From assembly GCF_003946115.1 (NCBI RefSeq), contig NZ_RHOH01000002.1:434001-498000 (forward strand): a DNA stretch of 64,000 bases, in the 5' to 3' direction. A program made the translations under genes and the position numbers. Below, piece after piece: positions 18,319-26,330 of this stretch. Origin of the DNA: Lacticaseibacillus daqingensis. Lineage in GTDB: Bacteria > Bacillota > Bacilli > Lactobacillales > Lactobacillaceae. The notes under the pieces were generated by a model. It was not told the origin of the DNA. It ran no database searches and saw only the letters and a list, made by a program, of their open reading frames with translations. Positions within the stretch are counted from its first letter, which is position 1; each line of letters opens with the position of its first letter.

Positions 18319-18518
18319 GCGATGTCAGGGAATGGACAGGTCGATTCGGCTTGTAGGTGCAGGTCCATTTGTTCAGCGGGTCAGTTCATGACAACTTTTC
18401 CGCTAAGAGCGCCATTGCTTCCGTCTATTAAGCAATCAGCCTATTGGTCAAGCAGCACATCGCCTTTTGCGCCGACTCAGCAGTGCCAGTCGGCTTCATT
18501 GGTGTTGCCACAATCGCG

Positions 18519-19187
18519 TTAAAGCGAGACCCCTTGAATCGCATTCGCGTACGTCCAAGCCAAGAGGTCGCCCACATCACCCGATTGATAGTAGGCCGAA
18601 ATCAACTCGTTCCATTCTCCCCACTTCGGGAGTGGGACGTTGATCAGGCCCGCGCCACCGTCAATCATCACCTTGTTTGCAGACAGCGTCGCGGACCGTT
18701 TGTTGCCATCCCAGAAAATTTGTGACCGCATATCATGGTACATGATTCGCATCGCCTTTTCGGTCGTTGATCTCTGGCTGGCCATCATGGTAGCGAGGAA
18801 GCCCTGCTCAGTCACCTCGCTGATCATCGGTGGAATATAGTCATCGGCTGCCCCAATGTCGACACCCCCTTGGCCAGTGCGTAATGCACCAGGAATCAGT
18901 GCGTCGTATTTGGCGACAATCGCATTGATGTTTTTTTGAATTTGAAGAGAAAGTGGCTGGTCTTCTTTGGTGATGTAATCCCAACCACGCTTTAGCTGCA
19001 CGATCGTATTCATGTCGTCGATGGAGACGCCATTGACGCCCAGCCCTTCCATAATCGTTCTGGTCTGTGGGAGCGTTGTGTTAATTCCTTCGAACCTGGC
19101 CGTAGTATGAACCAGTAAATCGAAGTTGCTTCGCGTCAAGCGGCGATTCTGATCTTGCGAGAGATGGTACTTGTCCGGGTATTCCAA
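18519..19187 (-). CDS. Fic family protein with variant active site
   Basis: A 222-residue protein of the Fic (Fido) fold, which usually transfers AMP or another phosphate-linked group to proteins. The motif reads QIFWDGNKR (156-164): the anion-binding loop and arginine are intact, but the catalytic His of HxFxDGNKR is Gln156. An inhibitory-helix motif T-x-x-x-E-G (29-34, TARFEG) is present near the N-terminus, as in class II Fic proteins. Start is TTG at 19187 with AAAGGAG. No antitoxin gene is visible beside it. It may be an inactive or altered-chemistry member. Confidence 0.75.
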   Translation of the reverse strand: MEYPDKYHLSQDQNRRLTRSNFDLLVHTTARFEGINTTLPQTRTIMEGLGVNGVSIDDMNTIVQLKRGWDYITKEDQPLSLQIQKNINAIVAKYDALIPGALRTGQGGVDIGAADDYIPPMISEVTEQGFLATMMASQRSTTEKAMRIMYHDMRSQIFWDGNKRSATLSANKVMIDGGAGLINVPLPKWGEWNELISAYYQSGDVGDLLAWTYANAIQGVSL

Positions 19188-19280
19188 ATCTGGGGCTCCT
19201 TTCGCGGTTGGGTTTTCCGATCATTTGATTCGTCAACTCATGCCACATTTTACCGTTAGGCGTCATGAACAACAAGCGTG

Positions 19281-20192
19281 TCACCAGCAGTCGTGCGTTT
19301 CGATCGTCAGGCCAGCAGGTTTAGGCGCATCAAGGTAAATCACTTCGGTCTCTTCCCGAAAGCCGACCTTCAGGTACACGTGGTGGGCGACCGGATTATC
19401 ACTGGCAACGGCCAATTGCATGGGCCGCGGCTGCAACTGGCGGAGTGCTTCTATCATGGCCCGAACCATCATGGTGCCATAGCCGCGGCCCCGCGCCGTT
19501 GCGACGATGAACAGGCCGAAGAAGTAATACTGATCCGTGGTGTCAACTGCGCTACTGCCCAGGATCGCCCCGGCGGCATCGACCAAGACGTACTGCCGAA
19601 TGTTGGGGTCCGCCAAACCGGCTTGCAGGTACCGCGTGGTGGCCGCCACGTCCGTATCACGGAACGCAGCGACCTGCTGTTGCACGAGCGTGGGCAAATC
19701 AGCGGCGACCATCAGGCGCAAGTCGTAAGGCGCGGGCAAGACGTACTCGGTGGCAGGCGGGCGCGGACAGCTCATCTGAAACTCTGAGTCCGGATCCGCT
19801 GTCAGGCCCGTTTGAGTCAAAAAGGTCGGATTCGCCTGCAAAAACGCGCGCTCGGTCACGAATGTCGCTTGCCGGTACCCGAACCGGGCCAACTCCGCGC
19901 GGGCGGCCGCGATCAGCGCAGTGGCAAGCCCCTGCCGCCGGTAAGTGGGATCGACGATCACGCTTAACTCCGCCGCTTCATCCGCCGGCCCATCCGCGTA
20001 GTTCATGAGAAAGCCCACCAGCGCCGCATCGGCGTAGGTCATGAAGAACGTTCCCATAGTTGGGACCGCGTTGAGTTGGTTACTGAGGTAGATCTGCTTA
20101 AACGTGCCATCGTGCGCGTGGACCCGCGCACTCAGCGCCGCGACGGCGCGCTTTTGCGCGTCGGTGAGCACCGTTGTCATTTCGATTTGCAT
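19281..20192 (-). CDS. Tandem GNAT-family N-acetyltransferase
   Basis: A 303-residue protein with two acetyltransferase domains. Each has the acetyl-CoA loop: YRRQGLATALI in the first (about 100-110) and ARGRGYGTMMV in the second. The middle region (PRPPATEY) is a linker. Substrate unknown. The start is uncertain: ATG at 20192 (MQIEMTTVL) fits a domain start but has only a weak ribosome site, and a second ATG lies four codons later; the frame stays open up to 20327. Confidence 0.7.
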   Translation of the reverse strand: MQIEMTTVLTDAQKRAVAALSARVHAHDGTFKQIYLSNQLNAVPTMGTFFMTYADAALVGFLMNYADGPADEAAELSVIVDPTYRRQGLATALIAAARAELARFGYRQATFVTERAFLQANPTFLTQTGLTADPDSEFQMSCPRPPATEYVLPAPYDLRLMVAADLPTLVQQQVAAFRDTDVAATTRYLQAGLADPNIRQYVLVDAAGAILGSSAVDTTDQYYFFGLFIVATARGRGYGTMMVRAMIEALRQLQPRPMQLAVASDNPVAHHVYLKVGFREETEVIYLDAPKPAGLTIETHDCW

Positions 20193-20326
20193 CGGTCTGT
20201 CACGCTTTCTGTCTTCGTGATGTGACTTCAATTTGTTGGGGTGGTTGCTGGAATCTGAACGCGCCACACCGCTTAGCTTGGCGGCGCAGAAAGCCAAAGC
20301 GGTGGCGAGTCCCTCTGCCTGCAACA

Positions 20327-20896
20327 CTAATGTGTCGTGTAGGTGCGAACCGTTGGCGGCGTGTAGCGGGTCATGAAGGCGGACACGGCATCAAGATCGT
20401 CGCTGAACAGGAGCTTGCTACGATGCTCAGCCGTCAAAAAGCCTGCGTCGACCATCCGGTCAAACATGGCCGCCAGTGGGTCCCAGTACCCGTTGACGTT
20501 GTAAAAGACGCACGGCTTGGCGTAGTCGCCGATGCGCGCCCACGAAAACGCGGTGGCGATCTCCTCCAGGGTGCCAGGGCCGCCGGGCAGAGCCAAACAC
20601 CCATCCGACAGCGTCAGCATCTGTTGCTTGCGCACGGCCATGTCGGGCACAACGGTGATGGCCAGGCCGGCCAAGGTTGCGCCGCGCGCGGACAGATTCT
20701 CGGGCATGATCCCGTGGACCGTGCCGCCTGCTTGCAAAACGGTTCGCCCAAGCGCCCCCATCAGGCCGACCCCACTGCCGCCGTAGACCAACGCCCAGTC
20801 GTTTGTGACCAGCCACTGCCCCAGCGTGATGGCAGCCTGCGTGTAAACTGGGTCCGCACCACTGCTGGCACCACAAAATACGGCTAAATTTTTCAT
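20327..20896 (-). CDS. LOG family protein (TIGR00730, nucleoside-5'-monophosphate phosphoribohydrolase type)
   Basis: A 189-residue protein of the Lonely-Guy/YvdD family, which cleaves the base from nucleotide monophosphates (cytokinin riboside phosphates in plants). The fold signatures are clear: AVFCGASSG at the N-terminus, VYGGSGVGLMGAL and the active-site PGGPGTLEE. The ATG at 20896 overlaps the TetR stop (ATGA) and has GGGAGGACA, so it is translated with the regulator. The true bacterial substrate is uncertain. Confidence 0.88.
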   Translation of the reverse strand: MKNLAVFCGASSGADPVYTQAAITLGQWLVTNDWALVYGGSGVGLMGALGRTVLQAGGTVHGIMPENLSARGATLAGLAITVVPDMAVRKQQMLTLSDGCLALPGGPGTLEEIATAFSWARIGDYAKPCVFYNVNGYWDPLAAMFDRMVDAGFLTAEHRSKLLFSDDLDAVSAFMTRYTPPTVRTYTTH

Positions 20897-21453
20897 GCCT
20901 GTCCTCCCGTTACGATCGTCAACGCCTGCAGTTGTGCATCCAACTCGGTCACCAGTGCGACTTCCGGCACGGCCAGCGTGCCAGCAAGCCAAGCCCGGGT
21001 AGTGCCCACCAAACCCGCGGCGGCAAAGGTGATGGCCACCCTGTCGGCATGGTCGAGCGGGTTGCGCCCGGTCAATTGCATTAACAGGCGCACGAGCGCC
21101 GCTTCCACCGGCTGGGTGACTTGATCCGCTTGTGCAGTGGCCGAGATGAGATCCAAAAGCGGCCGTTGGGTGCGTAGCCAAGCCAGCATCGCCCCCAGCC
21201 ACTGACGGTAGCTGTTGCCGACCCGTTTCACTTTCGCTGGCTCAAGCTGGGCGACCAACTGAGCCGTCATTTGCGCCACAATGGCGGCCTCAAGCGCCGC
21301 AACGTCTTTGTAGTGCAGATAAAACGTCCCGCGGCCCACATCCGCCAGCGTTGTGATCGCCGCCACCGAAATGGTACCGGTCGGCTGCTGGCGGCGAAGC
21401 GCCACATAAGCATTTTGTAGGGCGCGGCGCGTGCGCTCGATCCGTCGATCCAT
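20893..21453 (-). CDS. TetR/AcrR family transcriptional regulator
   Basis: A 186-residue repressor-like protein. The N-terminal helix-turn-helix is ISVAAITTLADVGRGTFYLHYKD, the standard TetR DNA-binding unit; the remainder is a helical ligand-binding domain. The ATG at 21453 is favoured because the G-run before it then has normal spacing; the ATG two codons upstream sits directly against it. It is transcribed with the LOG gene and is divergent from copY. Direct repeats at its predicted transcription start may be its operator. Confidence 0.85.
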   Translation of the reverse strand: MDRRIERTRRALQNAYVALRRQQPTGTISVAAITTLADVGRGTFYLHYKDVAALEAAIVAQMTAQLVAQLEPAKVKRVGNSYRQWLGAMLAWLRTQRPLLDLISATAQADQVTQPVEAALVRLLMQLTGRNPLDHADRVAITFAAAGLVGTTRAWLAGTLAVPEVALVTELDAQLQALTIVTGGQA

Positions 21454-21472
21454 GGTCATCCCCCCGTTTCGA

Positions 21473-21510
21473 TAATGAACATCAGTCTCTTAATGAACAC
21501 ATTCTAGCAC
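21473..21510 (-). promoter_or_regulatory. tetR promoter with direct-repeat operator candidate
   Basis: The 9-mer TAATGAACA occurs twice (21473-21481 and 21491-21499), 18 bases apart, on the same side of the helix roughly every two turns. An extended -10 (minus strand TGC-TAGAAT, about 21501-21509) lies just upstream, so the repeats would cover the transcription start and early leader. Operator role is inferred. Confidence 0.4.
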
Positions 21511-21546
21511 AGTGACGCAAAGCCGGCGCCGATCAAACGGATTATA

Positions 21547-21556
21547 TACACATGTC
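21547..21556. promoter_or_regulatory. cop box 1 (CopY operator candidate)
   Basis: TACACATGTC matches the cop box TACANNTGTA in seven of eight defined bases. It lies in the tetR-copY intergenic region, next to a perfect minus-strand TATAAT (21541-21546), so CopY might also touch leftward transcription. Confidence 0.5.
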
Positions 21557-21631
21557 TAATTATAACCAGTAGTTGATTAACTAACGGAAGTTGTCGCGCT
21601 TCTCCCCCTTTTTTGGGCGAATGACCGCCCG

Positions 21632-21660
21632 TTGACAGATGTAGACGATACCGGTATGCT
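21632..21660 (+). promoter_or_regulatory. copY promoter overlapped by cop box 2
   Basis: TTGACA (21632-21637), 17-base spacer and TATGCT (21655-21660) form a good promoter. GACAGATGTA (21634-21643), seven of eight defined cop-box bases, overlaps the -35 and spacer, the expected site for autorepression. Confidence 0.7.
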
Positions 21661-21694
21661 TGAACCAGAACAACACCGAAATGGAGGAATTTGA

Positions 21695-22126
21695 ATGGCA
21701 CAGCCTGATGCCACCGTCATGACCCCGGCCGAATGGGAACTCATGCGTATCGTTTGGACCATGGGTGAAGTCGGCAGCAGTGAAGTCATTGCCTTGATTC
21801 AGCAGAAGCGCGACTGGTCGGCGTCCACCATCAAGACGCTGCTAAGCCGGCTGGTCAAAAAGTCGATGCTGACCACGCAGCGGGTGGACCGGCGCTTCAC
21901 CTACCAAGCCGTGGTGCCGGAAAGCACGGCGATGCAGGAATCCGCCCGCGCCCTGTTCGCGCACCTGTGTGGCATGAAAAAAGGCGGCGTCCTCCTTGAT
22001 CTCATCCAGGAGACGCCGCTTGCGCGCAGTGACATTGAAGCGCTGCAAGCCGCACTGGCGCAGAAACTGCCTGACGCGCCTGCGACCATCGCCTGTGACT
22101 GTCTCCCCAACCACGCGCACTGTTAA
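21695..22126 (+). CDS. copY: CopY/BlaI family copper-responsive repressor, variant metal site
   Basis: A 143-residue winged-helix repressor of the BlaI/MecI/CopY family (MTPAEWELMRIVW; helix-turn-helix about 40-60). CopY proteins end in CxCx4CxC, which binds Cu(I) or Zn(II); here the tail is CDCLPNHAHC, with the third cysteine replaced by Ala and two His nearby. Cop boxes lie upstream. No copper ATPase or chaperone follows: a terminator comes straight after. It may control copper genes elsewhere or the adjacent divergent genes. Confidence 0.82.
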   Translation: MAQPDATVMTPAEWELMRIVWTMGEVGSSEVIALIQQKRDWSASTIKTLLSRLVKKSMLTTQRVDRRFTYQAVVPESTAMQESARALFAHLCGMKKGGVLLDLIQETPLARSDIEALQAALAQKLPDAPATIACDCLPNHAHC

Positions 22127-22134
22127 CAGCACAC

Positions 22135-22180
22135 AAATACGGCGCCTGGAATGCCTTCTTGCATTCCGGGCGCCGTATTT
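22135..22180. terminator. Bidirectional terminator between copY and the aldose epimerase gene
   Basis: Arms at 22135-22154 and 22161-22180 pair over 20 positions with one mismatch/wobble; the loop is CTTCTT. A-rich and T-rich ends allow function in both directions between convergent genes. Confidence 0.92.
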
Positions 22181-22189
22181 TGTGGGGCG

Positions 22190-23068
22190 TTAGTGAATGG
22201 TGATGGTGTAGCTGTGGGCGAAGTCCTCGCCAGGTGCAAGCGTGTTGATGCCCAGCTTGTCTTCGAGGCGCCCGGTGGCATCGATCGTGTCCGCGATCCC
22301 CCACCAAGGTTCGATGCAGACGAACTCGCCAGTGGTTGGGTACGGGCTCCAGACGCCCACGAACGGCGCGTCCGCCACGGATAGCTCGACGCCGCGCTTG
22401 GTCTTGTCTGAGCGAATGGCGAAGGTGCTCTTGCCGTTGAGTTCAAAAATCACCGCGTCGTTCTTGAAGTAGTCGTGCGAGAGCTGCAGGTTGGTGTCTG
22501 TTGCGGCCAGCGTTCGGTTCTTGTAGTCGATGCCGGCACCTGCCTTGAGCGGGATCTGCACGCGCGACTTGCGCGGACTGAAGGCCATATAGTAATCCGT
22601 GAAGGTCGTATCGGCGGTCAGCGGGATGTTAAAGCCCGGGTGACCCCCCACGGAAAACAGCAGGGCTTCCTCCTCATCCGGGTTCGTCACATGGTAGGTC
22701 ACCTTCACTGAGTTATTCTCAAGTGCCACGATCACCTCGAACCGAAATGCGAACGGAAAAATGGCCCGACTGCTTTCGTCATCCGTCAGCACCAGCGTCG
22801 CCACGGTGGCTGTTGCTATCGCCACGGTGAAGTCGCGGTCGCGGGCGAAGCCGTGTTGCGTCATGTGGTAACGCTTGCCGTTGTATGTGTAGGTGTCGTC
22901 TTTCAATGCCCCAACGATGGGAAACAGCACTGGGGCATGACGTTTCCAAACGGCGGGGTCGGCCTGCCAGATATATTCTGTTTGGGTGTGGTTGTCTTGA
23001 ATGCTCGTAATCTCCGCGCCGTGTTCTGCCACGGTGACGGTCAAGAAGTCGTTGTGTAAAGTAACCAT
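22190..23068 (-). CDS. Aldose 1-epimerase family protein (LacX-like)
   Basis: A 292-residue member of the galactose-mutarotase superfamily, LacX/YeaD-like branch. It likely interconverts sugar anomers, substrate not defined. Seen: N-terminal HGAEITSI, VLFPIVGAL, HGFARDRDF, the conserved GGHPGFNIPL and the C-terminal EPWWGIADT. A good promoter lies at 23128-23156. It is a single gene between the hslU end and the copY terminator. Confidence 0.88.
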   Translation of the reverse strand: MVTLHNDFLTVTVAEHGAEITSIQDNHTQTEYIWQADPAVWKRHAPVLFPIVGALKDDTYTYNGKRYHMTQHGFARDRDFTVAIATATVATLVLTDDESSRAIFPFAFRFEVIVALENNSVKVTYHVTNPDEEEALLFSVGGHPGFNIPLTADTTFTDYYMAFSPRKSRVQIPLKAGAGIDYKNRTLAATDTNLQLSHDYFKNDAVIFELNGKSTFAIRSDKTKRGVELSVADAPFVGVWSPYPTTGEFVCIEPWWGIADTIDATGRLEDKLGINTLAPGEDFAHSYTITIH

Positions 23069-23127
23069 GTGTCCATTCTTCCTCGTTCATCAAATTGGTC
23101 TTGACCAATAACGGTCAGCGCCTCTCT

Positions 23128-23156
23128 TTTATACCATGATAGCGCTTTTCGTTCAA
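23128..23156 (-). promoter_or_regulatory. Promoter of the aldose epimerase gene
   Basis: Minus-strand TTGAAC (23151-23156), 17-base spacer and extended -10 TGG-TATAAA (23128-23133 for the hexamer), about 60 bases before the start codon. Confidence 0.75.
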
Positions 23157-23197
23157 GGGCCAATGCCCATCGCGCCCGGTGGCAACGGCTTGCGGGC

Positions 23198-24601
23198 TTA
23201 GAGAATGTAACGGGTCAGGTCCTTATCGGCCGCAATATTCCCCACCTTGTTGGTCACGTATTCTTCCGTCACCAGGATGTCCCCCATCTGCATATCAGGC
23301 CCCTCGTACAAGACATCCTCCAGCAGCTTTTCAAGGATGGTGGCGAGGCGTCGAGCGCCGATGTTATCGGTATCGTGGTTGACGCGAATGGCGATGGCGG
23401 CGATCGCATCGATGGCCTCTTTGGTGAAGGTCAGCTTGACGCCGTCGGTTTGAATCAGCGCGATGTACTGCTTGACCAGTGCGTTGTCTGGTTCGGTCAG
23501 GATCCGCACGAAATCGTCTTGCGTCAGGTCCTGAAGCTCCACGCGAATCGGGAAGCGCCCCTGTAGTTCGGCGATCAGGTCAGACGGTTTGGCCGTGGCG
23601 AACGCGCCGGAACCGATGAACAGCACGTGATCTGTGTTGAGCGGGCCATACTTGGTCGCCACCTGAGACCCTTCGACGATCGGCAGGATGTCGCGTTGCA
23701 CGCCTTCACGGGAGACCTCCCCTGAGTTGTGCTTGTCACCGGCGGCAATCTTGTCGATTTCGTCGATGAAAATGATCCCGTTGTTTTCGGCGGCCTGGAT
23801 CGCCGCATGGTAGATGTCAGCGTGGTTGACGAGCTTGGCGCTTTCCTCGCGGATGAAGACCTCGCGTGCCTCCCGCACGGTCATGGTGCGCTCGACCTTC
23901 TTTTTGGGCATCATCGCGCCCAGCGTTTCGGACAGGTCAATGCCCATCTGGCCATACATGTCGTTGCCACCGGCTGGCTTCTTCTCATCGGCCACGCTGA
24001 CGGTCAGCTCGCGGTCCTCCAGCAGGCCTTTTTCAAGCTGCTCCGCGACGGTCAGGCGTTGGTTGCGAATGTCATCCGTCAGCTCCTCCTGCGGGGCTTG
24101 CGGCTGCATGCCTTCGCCGGATTGCAGGCCCTGAAGCATGCTCATCATGTCGGCCATCGGGTTGGTCGACTTCTTTTCCTTCTTGATGGCGGGCACCAGC
24201 AGGCGCACGAGGCGCTTGTTGGCCTCGCGCTCGGCGCGGCCGCGCACCTGCGCAAAGGCGGTGTCTTCGGCCATTTTGACCGCCACGTCGGCCAAGTCGC
24301 GCACCATCGATTCGACATCGCGCCCGACGTAACCGACCTCGGTGAACTTCGTCGCCTCGACCTTCACGAACGGGGCGTTGACGATTTTGGCCAACCTACG
24401 GGCGATCTCGGTTTTGCCGACCCCGGTGGGCCCGATCATCAGCAGGTTCTTCGGGGTGATGTCTTGCTGCATCTGCTCCGGTAGCTGCATCCGGCGGTAG
24501 CGGTTGTACAGTGCCACGGCCACGGCGCGCTTAGCGGCGGTTTGGCCGATGACGTACTGATCCAGGGCTTCAACGATCTGTTTTGGGGTTTTGACGCTCA
24601 T
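23198..24601 (-). CDS. hslU: HslU/ClpY ATPase subunit of the HslUV protease
   Basis: Hexameric AAA+ unfoldase that feeds proteins to HslV. The 467-residue protein has Walker A GPTGVGKTEIARRLA, the pore motif GYVGRD, an I-domain insert (about 110-240, with a Met/Gln/Pro-rich stretch), Walker B IIFIDEIDKIA, sensor residues and the C-terminal DLTRYIL tail that docks in HslV. AGGAGG precedes its ATG, nine bases after hslV. Confidence 0.97.
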   Translation of the reverse strand: MSVKTPKQIVEALDQYVIGQTAAKRAVAVALYNRYRRMQLPEQMQQDITPKNLLMIGPTGVGKTEIARRLAKIVNAPFVKVEATKFTEVGYVGRDVESMVRDLADVAVKMAEDTAFAQVRGRAEREANKRLVRLLVPAIKKEKKSTNPMADMMSMLQGLQSGEGMQPQAPQEELTDDIRNQRLTVAEQLEKGLLEDRELTVSVADEKKPAGGNDMYGQMGIDLSETLGAMMPKKKVERTMTVREAREVFIREESAKLVNHADIYHAAIQAAENNGIIFIDEIDKIAAGDKHNSGEVSREGVQRDILPIVEGSQVATKYGPLNTDHVLFIGSGAFATAKPSDLIAELQGRFPIRVELQDLTQDDFVRILTEPDNALVKQYIALIQTDGVKLTFTKEAIDAIAAIAIRVNHDTDNIGARRLATILEKLLEDVLYEGPDMQMGDILVTEEYVTNKVGNIAADKDLTRYIL

Positions 24602-24610
24602 AAGGGCCTC

Positions 24611-25132
24611 CTAGAAGCTTTCGACGATGATGTTGTGGTTGGTAAAAATATCAATGGATGCCGCGATGTCGATGGCGGCGTGCGCGATGTCCGTGGCGGC
24701 CATGTCGGTGTGCTGGATCATGGCCATGGCCGCAGCCTGGGCATAATTGCCACCGGAACCGATGGCGACCACGTCATCGTCGGGGTCGATCACTTCACCG
24801 GACCCCGACACCAGCAGCAGATCGGTGTCGTTCATCACGATCATCATGGCCTCTAGCTTTTGCAGCATCGGGTCCTTGCGCCAGTCCTGAGCTAGGGCGA
24901 CGGCGGCGCGGCGCAGGTTGCCGGCGTGGTTCTCCAGCTTCTTTTCGAACCAGTCCTCCAGCGTGAAGGCATCCGCCACGCCGCCAGCAAAACCGATGAC
25001 GACCTTGCCGCCGTAGATGCGCCGCACCTTTTGCGCGTTGCCCTTCATGATCACCTTTTCGCCCAGGGTGACTTGGCCGTCCCCGGCGATGGCGGTGTGG
25101 CCGTTCTTGCGTACTGCTGCGATTGTTGTCAT
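24611..25132 (-). CDS. hslV: HslV/ClpQ peptidase subunit of the HslUV protease
   Basis: Threonine-type peptidase that forms the proteolytic core with HslU. From the ATG at 25132 the protein (173 residues) begins Met-Thr-Thr-Ile; after Met removal Thr is the N-terminal nucleophile. [14 protein letters not shown] and [12 protein letters not shown] are typical. The longer open frame upstream (to 25204) would mask the nucleophile and is rejected; GGAGCA precedes the chosen start. Order xerC-hslV-hslU matches codV-clpQ-clpY. Confidence 0.96.
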   Translation of the reverse strand: MTTIAAVRKNGHTAIAGDGQVTLGEKVIMKGNAQKVRRIYGGKVVIGFAGGVADAFTLEDWFEKKLENHAGNLRRAAVALAQDWRKDPMLQKLEAMMIVMNDTDLLLVSGSGEVIDPDDDVVAIGSGGNYAQAAAMAMIQHTDMAATDIAHAAIDIAASIDIFTNHNIIVESF

Positions 25133-25224
25133 GTCTGTCTGCTCCTTTAAAGCCGCAATTATGCGACGCGTTGTCATATTCTTAGTGTACGCACCCTGCG
25201 CCACTTGAGCATCCGGCTTAAGCC

Positions 25225-26121
25225 CTAATTGTGTTCTGGGAAGTACTTCATGTAGTCGGACTTGAGGTGCTCGGTGGTCATGTGCGTGTAGATCTGCGTG
25301 GTGGACAGGCTCGCGTGGCCCAACAGCTCCTGCACCGTGCGCAGGTCGGCCCCGTGATCCAGCATGTGGGTGGCAAAGCTGTGCCGCAACATGTGGGGAT
25401 GAATGCCGCCGGTCAGGCTGGTTTTTTGCACCAGCTGGTCCAAGATGTATTCAATGCCGCGCGCGGTGATGGGTCGCCCGTGCTGGTTAACGAAGACGCG
25501 CGCATGGCGCTTATCGAGCTTCGCCATCAGCACCACCCGCCCGTCGTCCAGGTAGCGGTGCAGGGCCTTTTCGGCATAGCGGCCGAAGGGAACATAGCGG
25601 TCCTTGTTGCCTTTCCCGTGGACCAGGAGGAGCCCGAGGTCAAAATCGATCTGATCCAGCGTCAGGTTGGCGCACTCGCTGACCCGGATGCCGGTGCCGT
25701 ACAGCACTTCCAAAAGCGCCGAGTTGCGCTGATCAAGTGGGGTTGGCCCATCGACCACGGCGAACAGCGCCTGAATCTCGGCCTCGTAGAAGAAGTCCGG
25801 CAAGTGGTTATGGCTCTTGCGCGTTTCGATCGTTTCGAATGGGTCGCTTTTGGCCTCCCCCATGCGGATCAGGTAGCGGTAGAAGCTACGCAAGCTGGAG
25901 AGCTTGCGCGCAACGCTTGAGCGGGCCAGGTCGCGCTCGGCCAGGCTGGCAAGGTACGTCTGCACATCCAGGCGGTCAACCGCGTTGAAGTTGGTGAAGC
26001 CCCCGTTATCGGTCAGAAACTGCTTGAAGCCGGTCAGATCCTCCTGATAGGCCTTCTTGGTTTCGGGTGAATAGTGCCGCTCCACCAGCAGGTACTGGCA
26101 GAACTCCTGAATTTGATCCAT
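25225..26121 (-). CDS. xerC: Site-specific tyrosine recombinase XerC
   Basis: Resolves chromosome dimers at dif with its partner recombinase. The 298-residue protein has an N-terminal SAM-like DNA-binding domain and a catalytic domain with Arg in [12 protein letters not shown], the Lys in [22 protein letters not shown], and the nucleophile Tyr in STTQIYTH. It sits between trmFO and hslV, its usual place in lactobacilli, which argues against a phage integrase. Confidence 0.95.
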   Translation of the reverse strand: MDQIQEFCQYLLVERHYSPETKKAYQEDLTGFKQFLTDNGGFTNFNAVDRLDVQTYLASLAERDLARSSVARKLSSLRSFYRYLIRMGEAKSDPFETIETRKSHNHLPDFFYEAEIQALFAVVDGPTPLDQRNSALLEVLYGTGIRVSECANLTLDQIDFDLGLLLVHGKGNKDRYVPFGRYAEKALHRYLDDGRVVLMAKLDKRHARVFVNQHGRPITARGIEYILDQLVQKTSLTGGIHPHMLRHSFATHMLDHGADLRTVQELLGHASLSTTQIYTHMTTEHLKSDYMKYFPEHN

Positions 26122-26220
26122 GTGCCCACCTCCGTTTACACCCTATCACATCGCGTCAACGCCGACAACCGCGCGGGTCCGCAGGTTTGACGTGTGTCGT
26201 CAGGCACGCAGACCTGATGA

Positions 26221-26262
26221 TGCCAAAGCACTCGGCGCCAAATGTGCCCCAAGTAGTTAGGC
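26221..26262. repeat. Dispersed intergenic repeat, copy A
   Basis: This 42-base stretch matches 49861-49902 at 34 of 42 positions without gaps. The shared core includes AAGCACTCGG and GCCCCAAG. It lies in the 210-base gap between trmFO and xerC and contains no gene. Confidence 0.6.
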
Positions 26263-26296
26263 AACCCGACCAGGTCCGTTCAGTGCGCTTTAGGGA

Positions 26297-26325
26297 GACA
26301 AAAAGGCCCTCCTCAGAGGACCTTT
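26297..26325 (-). terminator. Terminator after trmFO
   Basis: A 10-bp stem (26302-26311 with 26316-26325, one mismatch/wobble) with a four-base loop is followed by T-rich sequence on the minus strand, just after the trmFO stop. Confidence 0.8.
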
Positions 26326-26330
26326 ACAGG

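Noticed and set aside
25225..26121. XerC as a phage integrase
   Set aside because: It lies in the conserved trmFO-xerC-hslV context and is of normal XerC length with no adjacent attachment site.
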